The notes under the pieces were generated by a model, which was not told the origin of the DNA, searched no databases, and was given only the letters and a program-made list of their open reading frames with translations. The position numbers and the translations under genes were made by a program. A DNA stretch of 64,000 nucleotides from Isoetes taiwanensis (lineage: Eukaryota > Streptophyta > Lycopodiopsida > Isoetales > Isoetaceae), in the NCBI GenBank assembly GCA_021234155.1, contig JAJEKV010000031.1, forward strand, positions 13,945,748 through 14,009,747. The letters are read 5' to 3'. This document shows, piece after piece, positions 34,337-46,687 of the stretch. Numbering within the stretch: the first letter of the stretch is position 1; each line of letters opens with the position of its first letter.

Positions 34337-35709
34337 TTAGGAGCTGAATCCCCTGCCTTCGCCCATTGGCCGAGGAGGTGGACGAGAACGCATCAAAGTG
34401 GCGCTAGGGCTAGCAGAAAGGGCGGCTCGAGCTGCTGCCTCAGGTGGTAAGCAAGTAGCCAAAGGCGCTGCCACAAGAAGGCGCATGTTAGCGCAGCCCG
34501 CCACGTCTCCCAATGCTGCTATAGCCAAATCTCTACGGACCAGAGTAATAGTGGTGACATGATAATCAATCTTCTTATGGCCCGCTGAAGTAGATATGGC
34601 TCGGAGCGCCCACCAAGAAGCTTCTGAAGATGGCCCTAAATTCTTGGAAAAGAACAGCAGACCTCTCCCCTGGCGAAAGCCGAGAGAAAGAATCGGGCCA
34701 CATGGTTGCCCATGGCCCTAACTTGAGGGTTTGGGAGGTCTCAAATTCCTTCTCCAAGTCGATGGGAAGCTTCTCTTCTTCTTCTTCTTCTCTCATCCCT
34801 AAGGCTGACCTTGGTGTCCCAAAGGTCTTCCTCGTCTTGACCCCCCTCGCCCATAGTGATTTGCAGAGGCGGATCTCGAAGAAGAGACCGTGTCGGTGCC
34901 GCAAATTGCTCTTCTGGAGGTTGGGGGGTGTCAGCTAGCAAGTACAGGCGAAGTGACAGAAGAGTCTCAACGGGCTCTTGTTCCTCGCCCGATATGCCAA
35001 TAGGCTCTCTAACCGTAGGTTGCACCACCGTGTAGTGAAGTCGATGAAGTCATCTTGGCAATATTCCGCAAGATCATAGAGAACCTCTACTTTCCTCAAG
35101 GACCCCCAAGAAGAACATTGTACGCCCACATGATATCAGTTATGATTAGGTACTTTGGTCATTCAAGAGTATCAGAGGGAGAAGGTTTAACCCTTCGTGC
35201 TTCGTGGCCTTTCGCCTACCGGGCGTGAGCTCAGAAGCAAGTTCCTTCCATCTCACAAAATCCTCGCCATTGACGACTTCGCCATCTTCCTGGCCTGAGG
35301 CGAGGTGTAGAAGAAAGCTCGGCAGGGATCTCCTCATCCTCTATGTACCGGGTCCATAATAATGGCTGGTCAATCGGGCCTCAAAAACAGGTTTCCCATC
35401 TATTGTGGCAATAGGGAGGTCACCCCCTCGCCGCCCTCGATGCCCTTGATGACGCTACGGCATGATCATCACCCCTAACATCCGGGTAAGGTGTGGAAGT
35501 CGAGGTAAAGCTGCTCGTCGTCATCATTACCAACGATGCGTGCACAATCTCCTCTCCATAGAACTCAAGGAAGGCGTAATAACCGGTGGGCCTGCATGTT
35601 GGAGATAAGATCTACCCGCTGAAGCAGGTAGGGGTGAAGAAGATCAAAGGGAACCGCAGGGTCCCAATGCTCTCCGTCCACATACCACTGCTGCAGGGTT
35701 GGGCGAGCC
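34337..35709 (-). pseudogene. G2 extra coding region upstream of gag
   Basis: Starts at an ATG with RPTLQQWYVDGEHWDPAVPF and LLHPYLLQRVDLISN. After a one-base shift it continues FLEFYGEEIVHASL, then NGEDFVRWKELASELTPGRR (from 35270) and EVLYDLAEYCQDDFIDFTTR (from about 35095). An acidic part with DERRRRRRE follows near 34780. The succession of overlapping frames suggests one former ORF of perhaps 350-400 residues. I do not recognise a family. It lies on the coding strand between leader and gag, as do the extra ORFs of some plant Ty3/gypsy groups such as Ogre-type elements. A captured host gene is an alternative. Confidence 0.5.
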
Positions 35710-35859
35710 ATGAAGAGTGAAGGCGCAAAGGAGGAGAAAGAAGGCGCTGGAACAAGAAGAAAAAAATGAAACCCTAATGGCCAAAAAGGGGTTTTATACT
35801 TTTTGGCACGTTTCCCCAGAATTATTATTAAAATTATTATTTATTTAATAACATATATA

Positions 35860-35905
35860 TATATATATATATTTTTTTTTTTCAAAATATATATATTTTT
35901 TTTGT
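35860..35905. repeat. (AT)n and poly(T) low-complexity run in G2
   Basis: About ten AT dinucleotides followed by T runs and a second ATATATAT block. A second A-rich run lies at 37529-37562. Confidence 0.85.
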
Positions 35906-35977
35906 ATTCACAAACCCAAAAATGGGGCTAGTACATCGATAAATTACAAAATTTATACAACTAGAATACAAGCCTAA

Positions 35978-37500
35978 TCATCTAAGATCCCTCGATCCTT
36001 CGTGCCAAGTGAAGGTCCTTGGGCATATTAGTAACCCGCCGCATGTATGGCACACAAGTTGGCGCCGCCAAAAGCTCAATCGGTATGCCTCGGCAGCCTT
36101 TGTAATGCAAGGACCGCAGCGGCTTGAAACCTTAGGGTCGGTCTTGAAGTCCCCGAGCAATCTCCCCGCATAAGGCCGGAAGGGAAGCCGGCGATCAATG
36201 GCTCGGTAGTCTTCGATACTTTGGCGTATCTCCCGAAGAGCTACCGTGCAGTCGGAACCCGTGGGGCTTCCGTTTTTAAGGGTCGCCTTGAGCGACGGAA
36301 TGGATTTACCTCCCGCCGGCGATGCTTGACGCCCCACGATCGACTCCCTTCTCGAAAGCTGATGTCTTCTTGGCGATCGCGGGCATCCCCGCTGCAATCG
36401 GGTTCTGTAGTTCACCCCACCCCTAACCGGCCTAGATTTGGTCCTTTTAGTCTCCTGTTATCTCGCCCGGCCGACCGGCCGTGGGTTGACCCCTTGGTTC
36501 ACATCAACGTGGTTTGTCCGATTCAATCGGCCCGAGTTTCCCAGGTCCCGGCTGTTTATCATCAAAATTCTGCCGCCGCTCCTCTTGCCGATGGCCCGGC
36601 TGCACCTCCCCGCCGTGGCTCACTTTGTTGGCCATGAGAGTCTTCGCCTTCCTTTGGAGCCGCCTCGCTCTTCAGCCCGCCCTCTCTCAAACGCACTTGA
36701 GTTCGGGGGCAATCTCAAGATGATACCGGTCCGCCATGCCCGGTGATATCTTCTTGGATGGATTCTAGATGGCACCGTTGAAACCGGGGCGAACATTTTC
36801 AAAAAATGAAACTATTGAGGCTTTCATTCCAAGAAAAGGTGGGAAGGTTAAAGTATTCCTGGTAGGTAAGTACACCCACCCTCCCCAAATAGTAAAAGCG
36901 ATCCATCCTTAGGGTCCGGGGAGCTGGCTATTTGTTGTAAGTCTTCTAGTCGGCCAAATGCATGATCCTTCCCCGAGCTTCGTCTCCTACTAAGCTCCAC
37001 AGTGGTCTTCATCCGGTCCCGCGAGGGATAAAACTTAACCACGCCCCCATGCACGGGTCCTACCGCTCCACTAGAGTGTAGTCCCGCCCGCCATTCAACT
37101 TGAGGAGGAAGCGCCGCTGAAGTGGAAGATAGGGTAGGGGACTCCGCCGCCCCTCGACAAAGTGCTTGACAAAAAGGTTAAGAATGGTATCTATCATAGG
37201 GTCTTCCTCAAAGAAGATGCTCGACTAAGACAAAGAAAACAACCGATATATATTTAGTTTCTTCAGATCTACGGTCAGCTTGAAGCGCATGTCGTGACTT
37301 TATAGGGACAACAAGGGAGAAAGGAGAAAGGAGGCGCCAGCAAGGGACGGGACGCTGGGGGTAATCGAGGGCACCGGGTGTAGGGCAGGTGCAAGGAAGG
37401 AAGACGCCGAGGTCGGCTATGGCGGATGTGGAGCTTTAGGTCCGGCTGGGCTATGAAAAAAAGGCGCCAAAAGAAACACACCCCGAAAAAGACACTTCAA
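35978..37500 (-). other. G2 leader-proximal region with short frames, function unknown
   Basis: Minus-strand frames of 145 residues (36415-35978) and 68 residues (37054-36848) are open, but neither shows a known domain. Base composition is GC-rich compared with the flanks. The 145-residue frame contains CGPCITK and CHTCGG, a possible but unconvincing Cys-pair pattern. Confidence 0.35.
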
Positions 37501-37960
37501 AATTCAAATTTTAACTTTTGACTTTTTAAAAAAAAAATTTTAAAAAAAAAAAAAAAAAAAATTAAACAGGGCCAGATAAAATACGCTACACCGTATGGGG
37601 CGCTGGACGTGTTTATACGCTGCTTTTATTTTCAAAAGAAACACCCTCGGATACCTCATCGCCCTTTTTGTTTTTCGTGACTGTTGTCCGCTTTTGCCTC
37701 GAGACGTGCTCCATAGGGTATTTGAGAGGTGCCCGATCCATTGGAGCCGTTTTCGCCTTCATCCGAGCTACCCACAAAAAGTTATGGCTCCTCGAAACTT
37801 GGGTCCTCCAAAGCGCCTAGACTTCCTTAGAATTTACATACATTACCTTAACCTAGCACTAAATCAAACATGAAAGACTTAAACAATCACTCTTGCTTAA
37901 TTCTCTCCCTAACTACCGAACTAGCGAAGTTAGGGTTTGTCGGTGCTATGATTTCGAAAC

Positions 37961-37980
37961 CAAATCACGGCTCGATACCA
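37961..37980 (-). promoter_or_regulatory. G2 primer-binding site (tRNA-Met type)
   Basis: On the minus strand TGGTATCGAGCCGTGATTTG lies three bases downstream of the 5' LTR end. It matches the initiator tRNA-Met type PBS and the homologous G1 site. Confidence 0.72.
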
Positions 37981-37983
37981 CCG

Positions 37984-39598
37984 TGGCGGCTCACTCGAAC
38001 ATATACGACCCTTCTGACGATACATCGGGGGACTTTCCCTCCCATGGCGACCAACTCGCCAGAGCGAGGCTCCCTCCGCCTATTTCGGCCATCTATAATA
38101 TGATGCCCGAAAAGAAGGACACGAAAGGGGTCATTCGCCCACGCCTTCAATGGGGCTCCTACGTCAGAAGCGTGAATACAAGGGTTAGCACACGATAAAT
38201 CACGATAAAATAACCACCACGAAGGGTGGCATATCCATCCAAATACCAACGGCAAAGAATATGCATCTAAACCTAAGAAAACACCCCAAACCCATGGTTC
38301 TACCCCTGTTCGTCTCCAAAGGAGGATCGACCGACGGCTAGGCCTCAAGAGATCAGCGTATTTAATCTTGACATGGCGCTTGGGCATAGAACATTGGCTA
38401 GGGTTGTCCACTTCATCTGCCCCTCCCCGCGGCACACTTTGCGGATGGGTCAATTCATGCTATGACGCCGCTATAGCCTTCCTGGAGACGCGGGGCTCGA
38501 GGCATCACCCCGGCCGAGCCTACCCGGTGGTTCATGAAGTCCCGGCCCGATGAGGCAGGTCGTGGCGGCCCCTCCCGTAATCACAAGTGGCTCCATGGGC
38601 GAAGCTAGAGAATACGTGCCGCATCAGCGACCCCCGATCCGCATCCCGACTTACTCGCCCTAAATCTACTCAAAGTGCAAGGTGCCCCATACCGGGTCAC
38701 ACCTTCCCACCCGGGGAGTGTCGGACCCATACCCGCCCCCTACGTGACCGGGCTATCGTGTCTAGCTCGCTATAGGAGTCCTGTGAGCCTTTTATGTTCG
38801 TGCAAGACCCCACCTCCACTTCACCACCAGTGTTCCTTGTCCGGTGCTAAGCCGCACCATAGCATATATGACCCTATGGGCTCTTGTGCACAGCCGCATT
38901 TAACGGGATAATACAGGGCTCTATCTAGGAGCATACTACAATAAATAGCCTCAGAGGTCTCTACCCCCCTTAATTCCCCATTTCCAGAGTAACACTAGGC
39001 TAACAACCACCAATCCATCCATTACAAGCAAAACCAGAGTCGAAATATATAGAGAACCTACCTTTACAATCAAGGGTTAGTTCCTACGAGTAAACACAGA
39101 GAGAATAGACCAACAACCCAAACAGGTGCCCAACAGGGGCGCTTATCCTAGAATTCACAACTACACTAGCCACCCACCTGTATTTCGGCTCGACCCGTTG
39201 TCATTGGGGATCTCCATCCGCTTGGTCTTGGTGTTTAGCTTGTGTGAGATTCAGGGTGGCGCTCAGCTCTGGTCACAAGGGTGGCGCTCCACTGCTCAAG
39301 GTGAGTTGTGGTTGATATGGGGGTGGTGATCCACCCTATTGACCCCAATTAGCATTATCATGCTAACCAATCGAGGGTGGCCACGTGGCGCCTTCCCAAA
39401 CCATAATTAGCTTAATTATGGTTTTTAAATATTAGTTCCTTAATTATAGGTTATTATTGTCAATAATTAAATTAGCATAGCTAATTTAATCCCTTTTAAG
39501 TGAACCACCTAGGTTCCCATACCCCATGTGGCGTATGTATCCTTGGTGACGTGTCAACATATTTATACTTATACCGTATAAATACTTGGAACGTCACA
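37984..39598 (-). repeat. G2 5' LTR
   Basis: 1,615 bp. The outer end TGTGACGTTCC (minus strand) is intact at 39598. The inner end is degraded (TGGCGGCTCAC in place of TGTGACGCTCCC). It is collinear with 26476-28071. Confidence 0.87.
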
Positions 39599-39603
39599 AT
39601 AGT

Positions 39604-42600
39604 CATGGCCTAAGAGTGAGTGACCCTTCGTATAAACCGTAAATTACCTGGAGTCATCAAGGTGCCCGCCTGGTATTTTGTGAGTCTTCCTACAATACCC
39701 GGACTTGTATCCATGTTCGAGTCCTGTATATTCTAACTTGCACCTCCACGTAACCTATGATGTTCACCTCTGACTGATCCGGATATGGATCATGTCGGAA
39801 AGCTAGTCTTAAGTGTCTATGCAAGACACATTCGAACATTTAGCAGGTAACTGCTATTCGCTACTTATCCTGGAATTGTACTATTGTAATTCCCTCATCG
39901 TAAGCTTTATTCTATTGGCCGTTGACATTTATTTCAAGTGCCAACTACCACCGCATACCCTAGCATGCAACGGATTGACGGTCCTTTGCACATTTCAAAC
40001 GTATCTCCAGATCCTTCATCAGTAACTTTATATTACCCTCGTCTTTCTCTCCTTGCGTCGCCACCTAAATTACCTCCCTAAGATGTTTATCGTATGTGTA
40101 CATGGTATGTACATAATAAACATATCTTCACATCCCACAATGCTAGAGCTCTGCTCTAACTTAGCTAAACTATAACCTTGGTAGTTCTTTCAAACAAAAC
40201 CCATTGCCTATACACCTTTATGATGTGGCTGCGCCACCTACTTCCCAAATGGACATGGGCCAACTTTATGTTGGACTTGCATATGTTGCCTATATTTTGA
40301 CAGGGTCTCTAGCTATTTCAACCATTCCTTTAGTGCCTCATGGTACTTTAACCCCGTACATAAACTATGTTTCCCCCACAGGATTATGCCATAATTCCGA
40401 AGGCTACTACCCCACATGAGGAGCTTTTCTAAAGGCTTCTTTCGCTAAGGATCCTTTGTGTCCTCAATATCAACTATGCTTAGTCACAATTAATCTATTT
40501 TTCTTAAGTTATCATGTGGACTTCAGTTTTTAATCAGTTTCAAATGTTGTCATCCTTGGCTCCCTTATAATGAAGCAGAGGCACTACAACCTCTTCGTTT
40601 CTTAATAGGAAACCCAATGTTTCAATCTTTGTTAGTAACCGCCATATGGTTATCCAATTCCTTACCCTCTTAAGAGTTTCCAAGTCATAATCTCTAAGCG
40701 GTCTATGCCTAAAGGCAACGGATCCTCCAACTTCTACTTCAACATTTAAAATTATTCCCCGGAGTAGGGTGACTCTTAGGATATAGGGACTACTGGACTA
40801 TATAATCTCACTCCTTGTAATCTATACACCTCGTCTTGATTTTTTTTATCGGGACTTAGAATTCCTATGTATTGCCTCTTCTCGGTTCCCCCTAAAGGTA
40901 TAATCGCCAAAGTCATTGTACTCCTTCTTTTCTTCCATCAGGGGGACGCGATATTTTATACATCTTTTTATTCCCAAAACCAGATAAATGCTCTCAGCTT
41001 ATAACGTTGAAGTAATTCATTGGTATCTAGAACCTTCGAGTAGTTAAGCTCTCAATATCGGTTATTCCAATACCGTTCCAACCATCCTCGGGATGTTTTT
41101 GAATGTGACATCACCGTATATGCTAGATTTACCCTAGTTATTTTCATTGATTTAAACTCTTCTCATCTCCCTTAGTACGACGTATCTGAGATAGTCAACC
41201 TTAACCATTGGGATAGCTTGAATGCTTATCTCTGCTAAAACATACCTAACCCAATATCTTCGTATATAAGCATATCATTATGCTTATTCTTTACACCTTG
41301 TCAAGTAATGTTTCACTCACCTTGTACGGCTATTCTTCTATCTTTTAATATGATATACATCTGAATATCACAATTAACATCTTTGATCTCCTCACTAGTG
41401 TAGTATGTAATACTACTAAATCCTTCAAACATCCGAAACCACTACGTTGTTATTATGAGATATAGTAACATGTGTGCACCAACCCTAACTCTAGACTCAT
41501 ATGTAATTCGTTGACGTAGCCCCTAGCTGCTTGTACTATATATGCTGTGGATTTCACACCACACCTTCTAGACTCTCTATCCTTAGGTTGCCTTGGTCCT
41601 CACGCTCTAGTCATAAATTCCATAGGGGCACATGCCACCCTAAGTTCCTAATGGACATACTTAATGTCTAGTATAGAAATTCCTATCTTCATTACCTCCG
41701 TATTCATATATGTGAACTAAAAGTTCTAGTATATATCCTATCTTCTTCTAGTTATGTTCCTACTAAATGGTCCTAGTACACATCTACCAACACGGAGCTA
41801 CTCCTCGGGATATACACACGCTACCGAGTCTACAGCACATTCTCCTTGGTGAGATGTTCCTAGGGCACCTACCTTGTTCATACTCCAGCCTTTGGTCTAT
41901 TCAAAGTGTCCCTCCAAATTCTATATTTTGAAAACATTGTTTACAACAACGCCCAAACTCCTCTTGGACTTAATATACCTTGCAGCTTTTAGATGGTTGC
42001 GCCTGCTCCTACCAATTGTTGTCTTCTCTTGACCTTGTGTGGAAACTACATTCCACACTATTCTCCAGTCTGTTATACGGCATCTCGATGCTCCCAGCAG
42101 ACATGCGATGTGTCCATTTCCTTAATTTATACCATGCATAATGGTCATGCATTTGACCAACGTCATTAAGCGTATCCACGAGGCTACGTGGTCTTCTTAG
42201 TCGTCTATAATCTCATCAATCTCTTTACCAAACACAATATATGTGTAATTTTATAATCCATAGTTTATGGATCAACATCCTCCTACGATAGTATTCTCTA
42301 CCTTTCCGTGAATCATACCTCTATTCAAGTGGCAATAGCTATAAAATGTTGGCCCGACATCCTATGCCTGCACCATCATGGTCGAAACCTACACTTCTAA
42401 AGTGGTTTCCCTCTCACGAACTGGGTACTCATAATCCAGTTTCCACCTTAGTATAGTACCTCTTTAACGTGTCTACGGTAGACAATCATAAACCACTTCT
42501 CCATCAAATATATCGTGCTATATCCAGTCTCCTTCTACGTTGAATGGCAATATATATGCCGCATGATACATCCATCGTCGTAATTATTAGGTCCAGTGCT

Positions 42601-44031
42601 TCAATCGCATAACAAACATCGTCACATATCAATTTTCTTCAGTATCCATCCAAAATAAGGATACCTTACCACTCCTTATTCCCACCGTTTAGCACTTTTA
42701 CTTCAAGTAAGAACCCATGACCTGCTTAATCATCATTGTATAACAGCCTCAAGAAGCACCAGGCATGCTTCCGATGCTTCCGTCAGATTCATCCCCGATG
42801 TCAATGTAACAATATCTAGATGTCTAATAAATGTATAGATATAGCTAGTGAATTAATATGTGAGGTAAAGCTCGTTTTAGTATTAGTTCACCACGAAATT
42901 CCGTTGGTCAACTAACCTAAGGAACCATCTATTATTGTATTTTGCAGCATTATCAGATACAAGCCTTAGATCCATGATTTTAGATTTAGCTCCACAAAGG
43001 TTTTACCCATGGTTACTTAAAGCCAACAATATAGCAATTGGAGTTTTACACCTTAGAACTTTATTTGAAACTAAACCAACATTTAAATCAACAATGTAGT
43101 CTCACTTTCTAAGGGTCTTTAACCCTCGCATATCAGGGTCTGGCTATCAGTTACAGCTAAGTGTAAACTATGGATCGAGAGTGTGAGTGTGGAAACATTA
43201 AAGATACTCAAAAGGGGAAAGCTATTTAAACACATAGTCAAATATAATAGAAGGATATAATTATGTTGGTCTTACACAAAATCCTAAGGGAATAACGAGA
43301 CTTAGATGATGTTATAACAAGGTTATGAATAATAAATGAAGAACGTCTGTCTGTAATTAATATTAAGGTATATAGGTCAAAATGGCAAATACAGTACAAT
43401 ATATAATTCTATTAAAGGGTAACTATAAATGTCAGGGGCATCTAAACACTCACGATAGCAATATATGAATTCTTAAAATTGACACCAAATAGGAAAACAA
43501 AATTTAGATGCAACACTACATTAAGCCTGACTGTAATAAAATCACTTGCAAAGTGAACGGAGAATATAATAGATATATACACAGAAGTTAATACGATTAG
43601 AATGACTTTCTACTAAACAGTGCGAGGTTAATAACTCTGTATTATAATATAACAACAAATAGAAGTTCTTTATATCTATACCTGTCTTTAATATATAATC
43701 AGTTACCTGTATGTATAGAAAGAATGATTTCTAAAATAGATAGACTGTGAACTCGTCACCACGAAAGAAACCGTGAGACTTCCACAAACCTTCACTGTTC
43801 ACTTTTGACAGTCCTAAGCGATGATCATGCCTGATCTATACCTCTACCTCTTATATTCCAGAGTAAATTGCACATTACAAGTCATTTCAAACTTAATCAC
43901 TTTGAACATGACAACGTCTGTGTGACTTATAATCTCACGCTATCTCTTTAAGGAGGGGAGACTCCCTTCCAATGTATGATGTGTTGTCCTGCAACAAGAG
44001 TACTCTTGATGCTGAGGACAACATCATTTTT
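39604..44031 (+). other. G1 internal filler, right part, no gene recognised
   Basis: About 4.4 kb, AT- and pyrimidine-rich up to about 42900 and purine-rich after it. There is no frame longer than 75 codons and no retrotransposon domain on either strand. It is uniform enough to look like one ancient non-coding segment. Confidence 0.55.
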
Positions 44032-44044
44032 AAGGTGGGGAGAA
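44032..44044 (+). promoter_or_regulatory. G1 polypurine tract
   Basis: AAGGTGGGGAGAA lies directly upstream of TGTGACG of the 3' LTR, preceded by GAGGACAACATCATTTTT as in G2. Confidence 0.75.
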
Positions 44045-45631
44045 TGTGACGTTCCACATATTTATACGCATATTTAAGTATAAATACATGACACGTCACT
44101 ATGAATAATTAATGGCACATTAATTATTCATAAGCTAAGGTTAGCTATGTTAATAATTAAATTATAAAGGTGGAAACCTAACCCAAAACCCTAATTCGAA
44201 TTTAGGGCTTATCCTAATATTAAAAAGGGCTAAAATACCAAATTAGTTAATTAATGACATGCCACTTGGCCCAAATCGATTGGGCAAGGCAGGGTTTCCA
44301 TTTTGGACACCCAAATTAGGGCTTTTGTGCCCCAATTCGAATTAGGAGCAATTGGAGATGGGGGAGGAGGAGCAGCAGCCAGGCACCCTTCAGCAAATCA
44401 AGATGGAGCCATCCCAAGCCCGATTCGACGGTTAGTCTGTAGCTTAGTTGTGTTATCTGTAGGGTAGCGCCCCTGTTGGGCACTTGTTGTGTGTATTTCT
44501 TCCGTTTCTCTATGTTCTCTATGCTTTTACCTTAGGAACTAACCCTTGATTGCAAAGGTGAGTTCTCCTTATCTCCGATTCGTACTTGCTCTTAAATGAT
44601 GGATTGATAGTTCTTTGCATAGTATCTCTTGAAATGGGGAATTAAAGGGGGCGGGGGTAGAGACCTCTGAGCTATGTTTATTAGTATGCTCCTAGGTAGA
44701 TCCCCCTCAGATTTCCCATTATATGCGGCTCAGGCACAAGAGACCACCGAAGTCGTGGATGCTATGGAATTGCTTAGCACCGATAAGGGACGCAGTGGTG
44801 AAGTGGGGTGGGGTCTTGCACGAACATAAAAGGCTCCCGAGACTCCTACAAAGGGCTAGGCCCGATAGCCGGGTCACGAGGGGCGGGTATGGGTCTGACA
44901 CTCCCTGGGTGTAGAGGTGTGATCCGTATGGAGCATCTTGCACTTTGAGTAGATTTAGGGTGAGTAAGTCGGGTACGGATGCGGGGGTCGCTGATGCGGC
45001 ACGTATTCTCTAGCTCACCCATGGAACCACTGTGATCCTGGAAGGGGACACTTCCCTGACCTGCCTCATCGGACGGGGCTTCATGAACCCCGAGTAGGCT
45101 CAAGGGTGATACCTTGAGTCCCGCGTATCCCAAGGCTATAGTGAATTCATAGCATGATTGGACTCATCTGCAAAGTGTGCACAGGAGGGGCGGATGGAGT
45201 GGACAACCCTAGCCGATGTTCTATGCCAGCCAACGCCATGCCAAGATTCGGTCTGCTGATCTCTTGAGACCTAGCCGTCAGTCGATCCTCACTGGAGTCT
45301 GAGCCGGGGTAGAACCTGGGGTTTGGGGTGTTTTCCTTAGGATTAGATGCATATTCTTTGCCGTTAGTACTTGGATGGATGTGCCACCCTTCGTGGTGGT
45401 TATTTATATATGATTTATGTTGTGTGCTAACATGTATTCACGCTTCCGCGACATAGGAGTCCCATTGAAGGCGTGGGCCGAATGACCCCTCTGTGTCCTT
45501 CACTCGAGCATCTTTCTATAGATGGCCCGAGTTAGACGGAGGGCCCTGCTCGTGGCGAGTTGGTTGCCATGGGAGGGGGAAGTCCCCGTATGTATACGCC
45601 CGAGTGTCGTATATATTCAGGGAGTGTCACA
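44045..45631 (+). repeat. G1 3' LTR
   Basis: 1,587 bp, TGTGACGTTCC to GAGTGTCACA. It is followed by GTATTTCAAC and CACTA sequence exactly as the solo LTR at 18030-19618 is. It is preceded by the polypurine tract, so it is the true 3' LTR of G1. Confidence 0.88.
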
Positions 45632-46687
45632 GTATTTCAACAAAATTGTGTTGTGTATTCATACATAAGATATAGTACTGCACCAAGGGATATTACTTGG
45701 TACGATTCAAGAATGATTTGGATATCTAAGAACTAGTTAGATGAAGGAGAATAATAAATGGTAAGAAGTTGTATAATTGCTTTCAGATCTTCAATTGGCC
45801 TGATCGTATTAAAATTCCAATATGGAGTGATCATCTAAAAGTGATTGATGCTTCAGGGACATTTCTTACTTCTGGAAGTACTTTGTAATATTTTGAGTGT
45901 ATAATATGAAGTAAAACACGTTCTTCAAAAAAAAAATGGTGAACAATGTGAACAAAGGAGCAAACCTATTAGGAAGGCAAGATCCATCAAATATGAGATA
46001 CTTAAATATACATAACATATATCAAACTCCGTGAACTACTCTTTATATGACTAATAAATGAATTCATAGAATTGCAAGAAGGTGCAAACAAATGCCACCA
46101 ATTTAGATTGCTCTTGTAGGTCGATCTCTCAACGGATGGACGCTTCCCCTTGAACGATGATCCTGGAGGATGAGTAGCAAGAAGAGGAACCTCTAGTTTC
46201 TCAAGATTTACAAGGAATTAGCGATAGTTCCATAATTTAGAGACGACAAATTTGGAAAGACAACACTCAATATCAAATGATCTAAACCATAGTAGTAATT
46301 GCAATAAGATTATAATGTTGATTATTCATATGTGAACACATCAATTTGTTCACCTATATCATGCTCAATGTCATCTATCTCATCGTCACCTAGATGTAAA
46401 CGAAGAGCCAAACCTCTAATTGCTTCAGAACGATCATGTGCATGTCCAATAATTCTTCGTCTTCAGTGTAATCCTCATCATGAACATGAACATGGATTGG
46501 CGAATTAAATGGAGATCGGAGCACATAATTCGCTTCTTTATCAACCTCCTCTCTTCGTGAAAGGTGCTAATGGCGATTCGAAAGAAACATGTTCATCCAT
46601 ATGATCCTCATGCAAATTACTTTCGAGATAACCTTCTCCTAAATATGCACCCTCCTCTTCAATGTCTTCTCCTTCTCCTTCTCCTTC

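Larger units (their letters stand above)
26476..39598 (-). mobile_element. G2: Ty3/gypsy retrotransposon with chromodomain, complete in structure, coding broken
   Basis: It is 13.1 kb long, flanked by ATAGT at 26471-26475 and 39599-39603. In minus orientation it runs from the 5' LTR (39598-37984) through PBS, leader, extra coding region, gag, protease, RT, RNase H, integrase, chromodomain and polypurine tract to the 3' LTR (28071-26476). The LTR ends are TGTGACG/CGTCACA as in G1. Many frameshifts and stops interrupt the polyprotein. The domain order (RT before integrase) and C-terminal chromodomain place it in the chromovirus-like plant Ty3/gypsy group. Confidence 0.9.
22455..45631 (+). mobile_element. 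G1: non-coding LTR retrotransposon of the Ty3/gypsy lineage, host of G2
   Basis: The 5' LTR is 22455-24020, the primer-binding site 24022-24033, the polypurine tract 44032-44044 and the 3' LTR 44045-45631. After removal of the inner G2 element, the internal region is about 6.9 kb and has no recognisable gag or pol. The first 400 bp after the PBS match the G2 leader block by block, as do the LTR termini and the last bases before the 3' LTR (GAGGACAACAT..TTTTTAAGG). It is thus a large non-autonomous derivative (LARD-like) of the lineage that G2 represents. The 5' LTR lacks its first 11 or so bases at a junction with CACTA sequence. Confidence 0.75.

Noticed and set aside
36221-36637. Plus-strand open frame of 138 codons in G2
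   Set aside because: Opposite to the coding direction of the element, Arg/Pro-rich from GC-rich sequence, no family.
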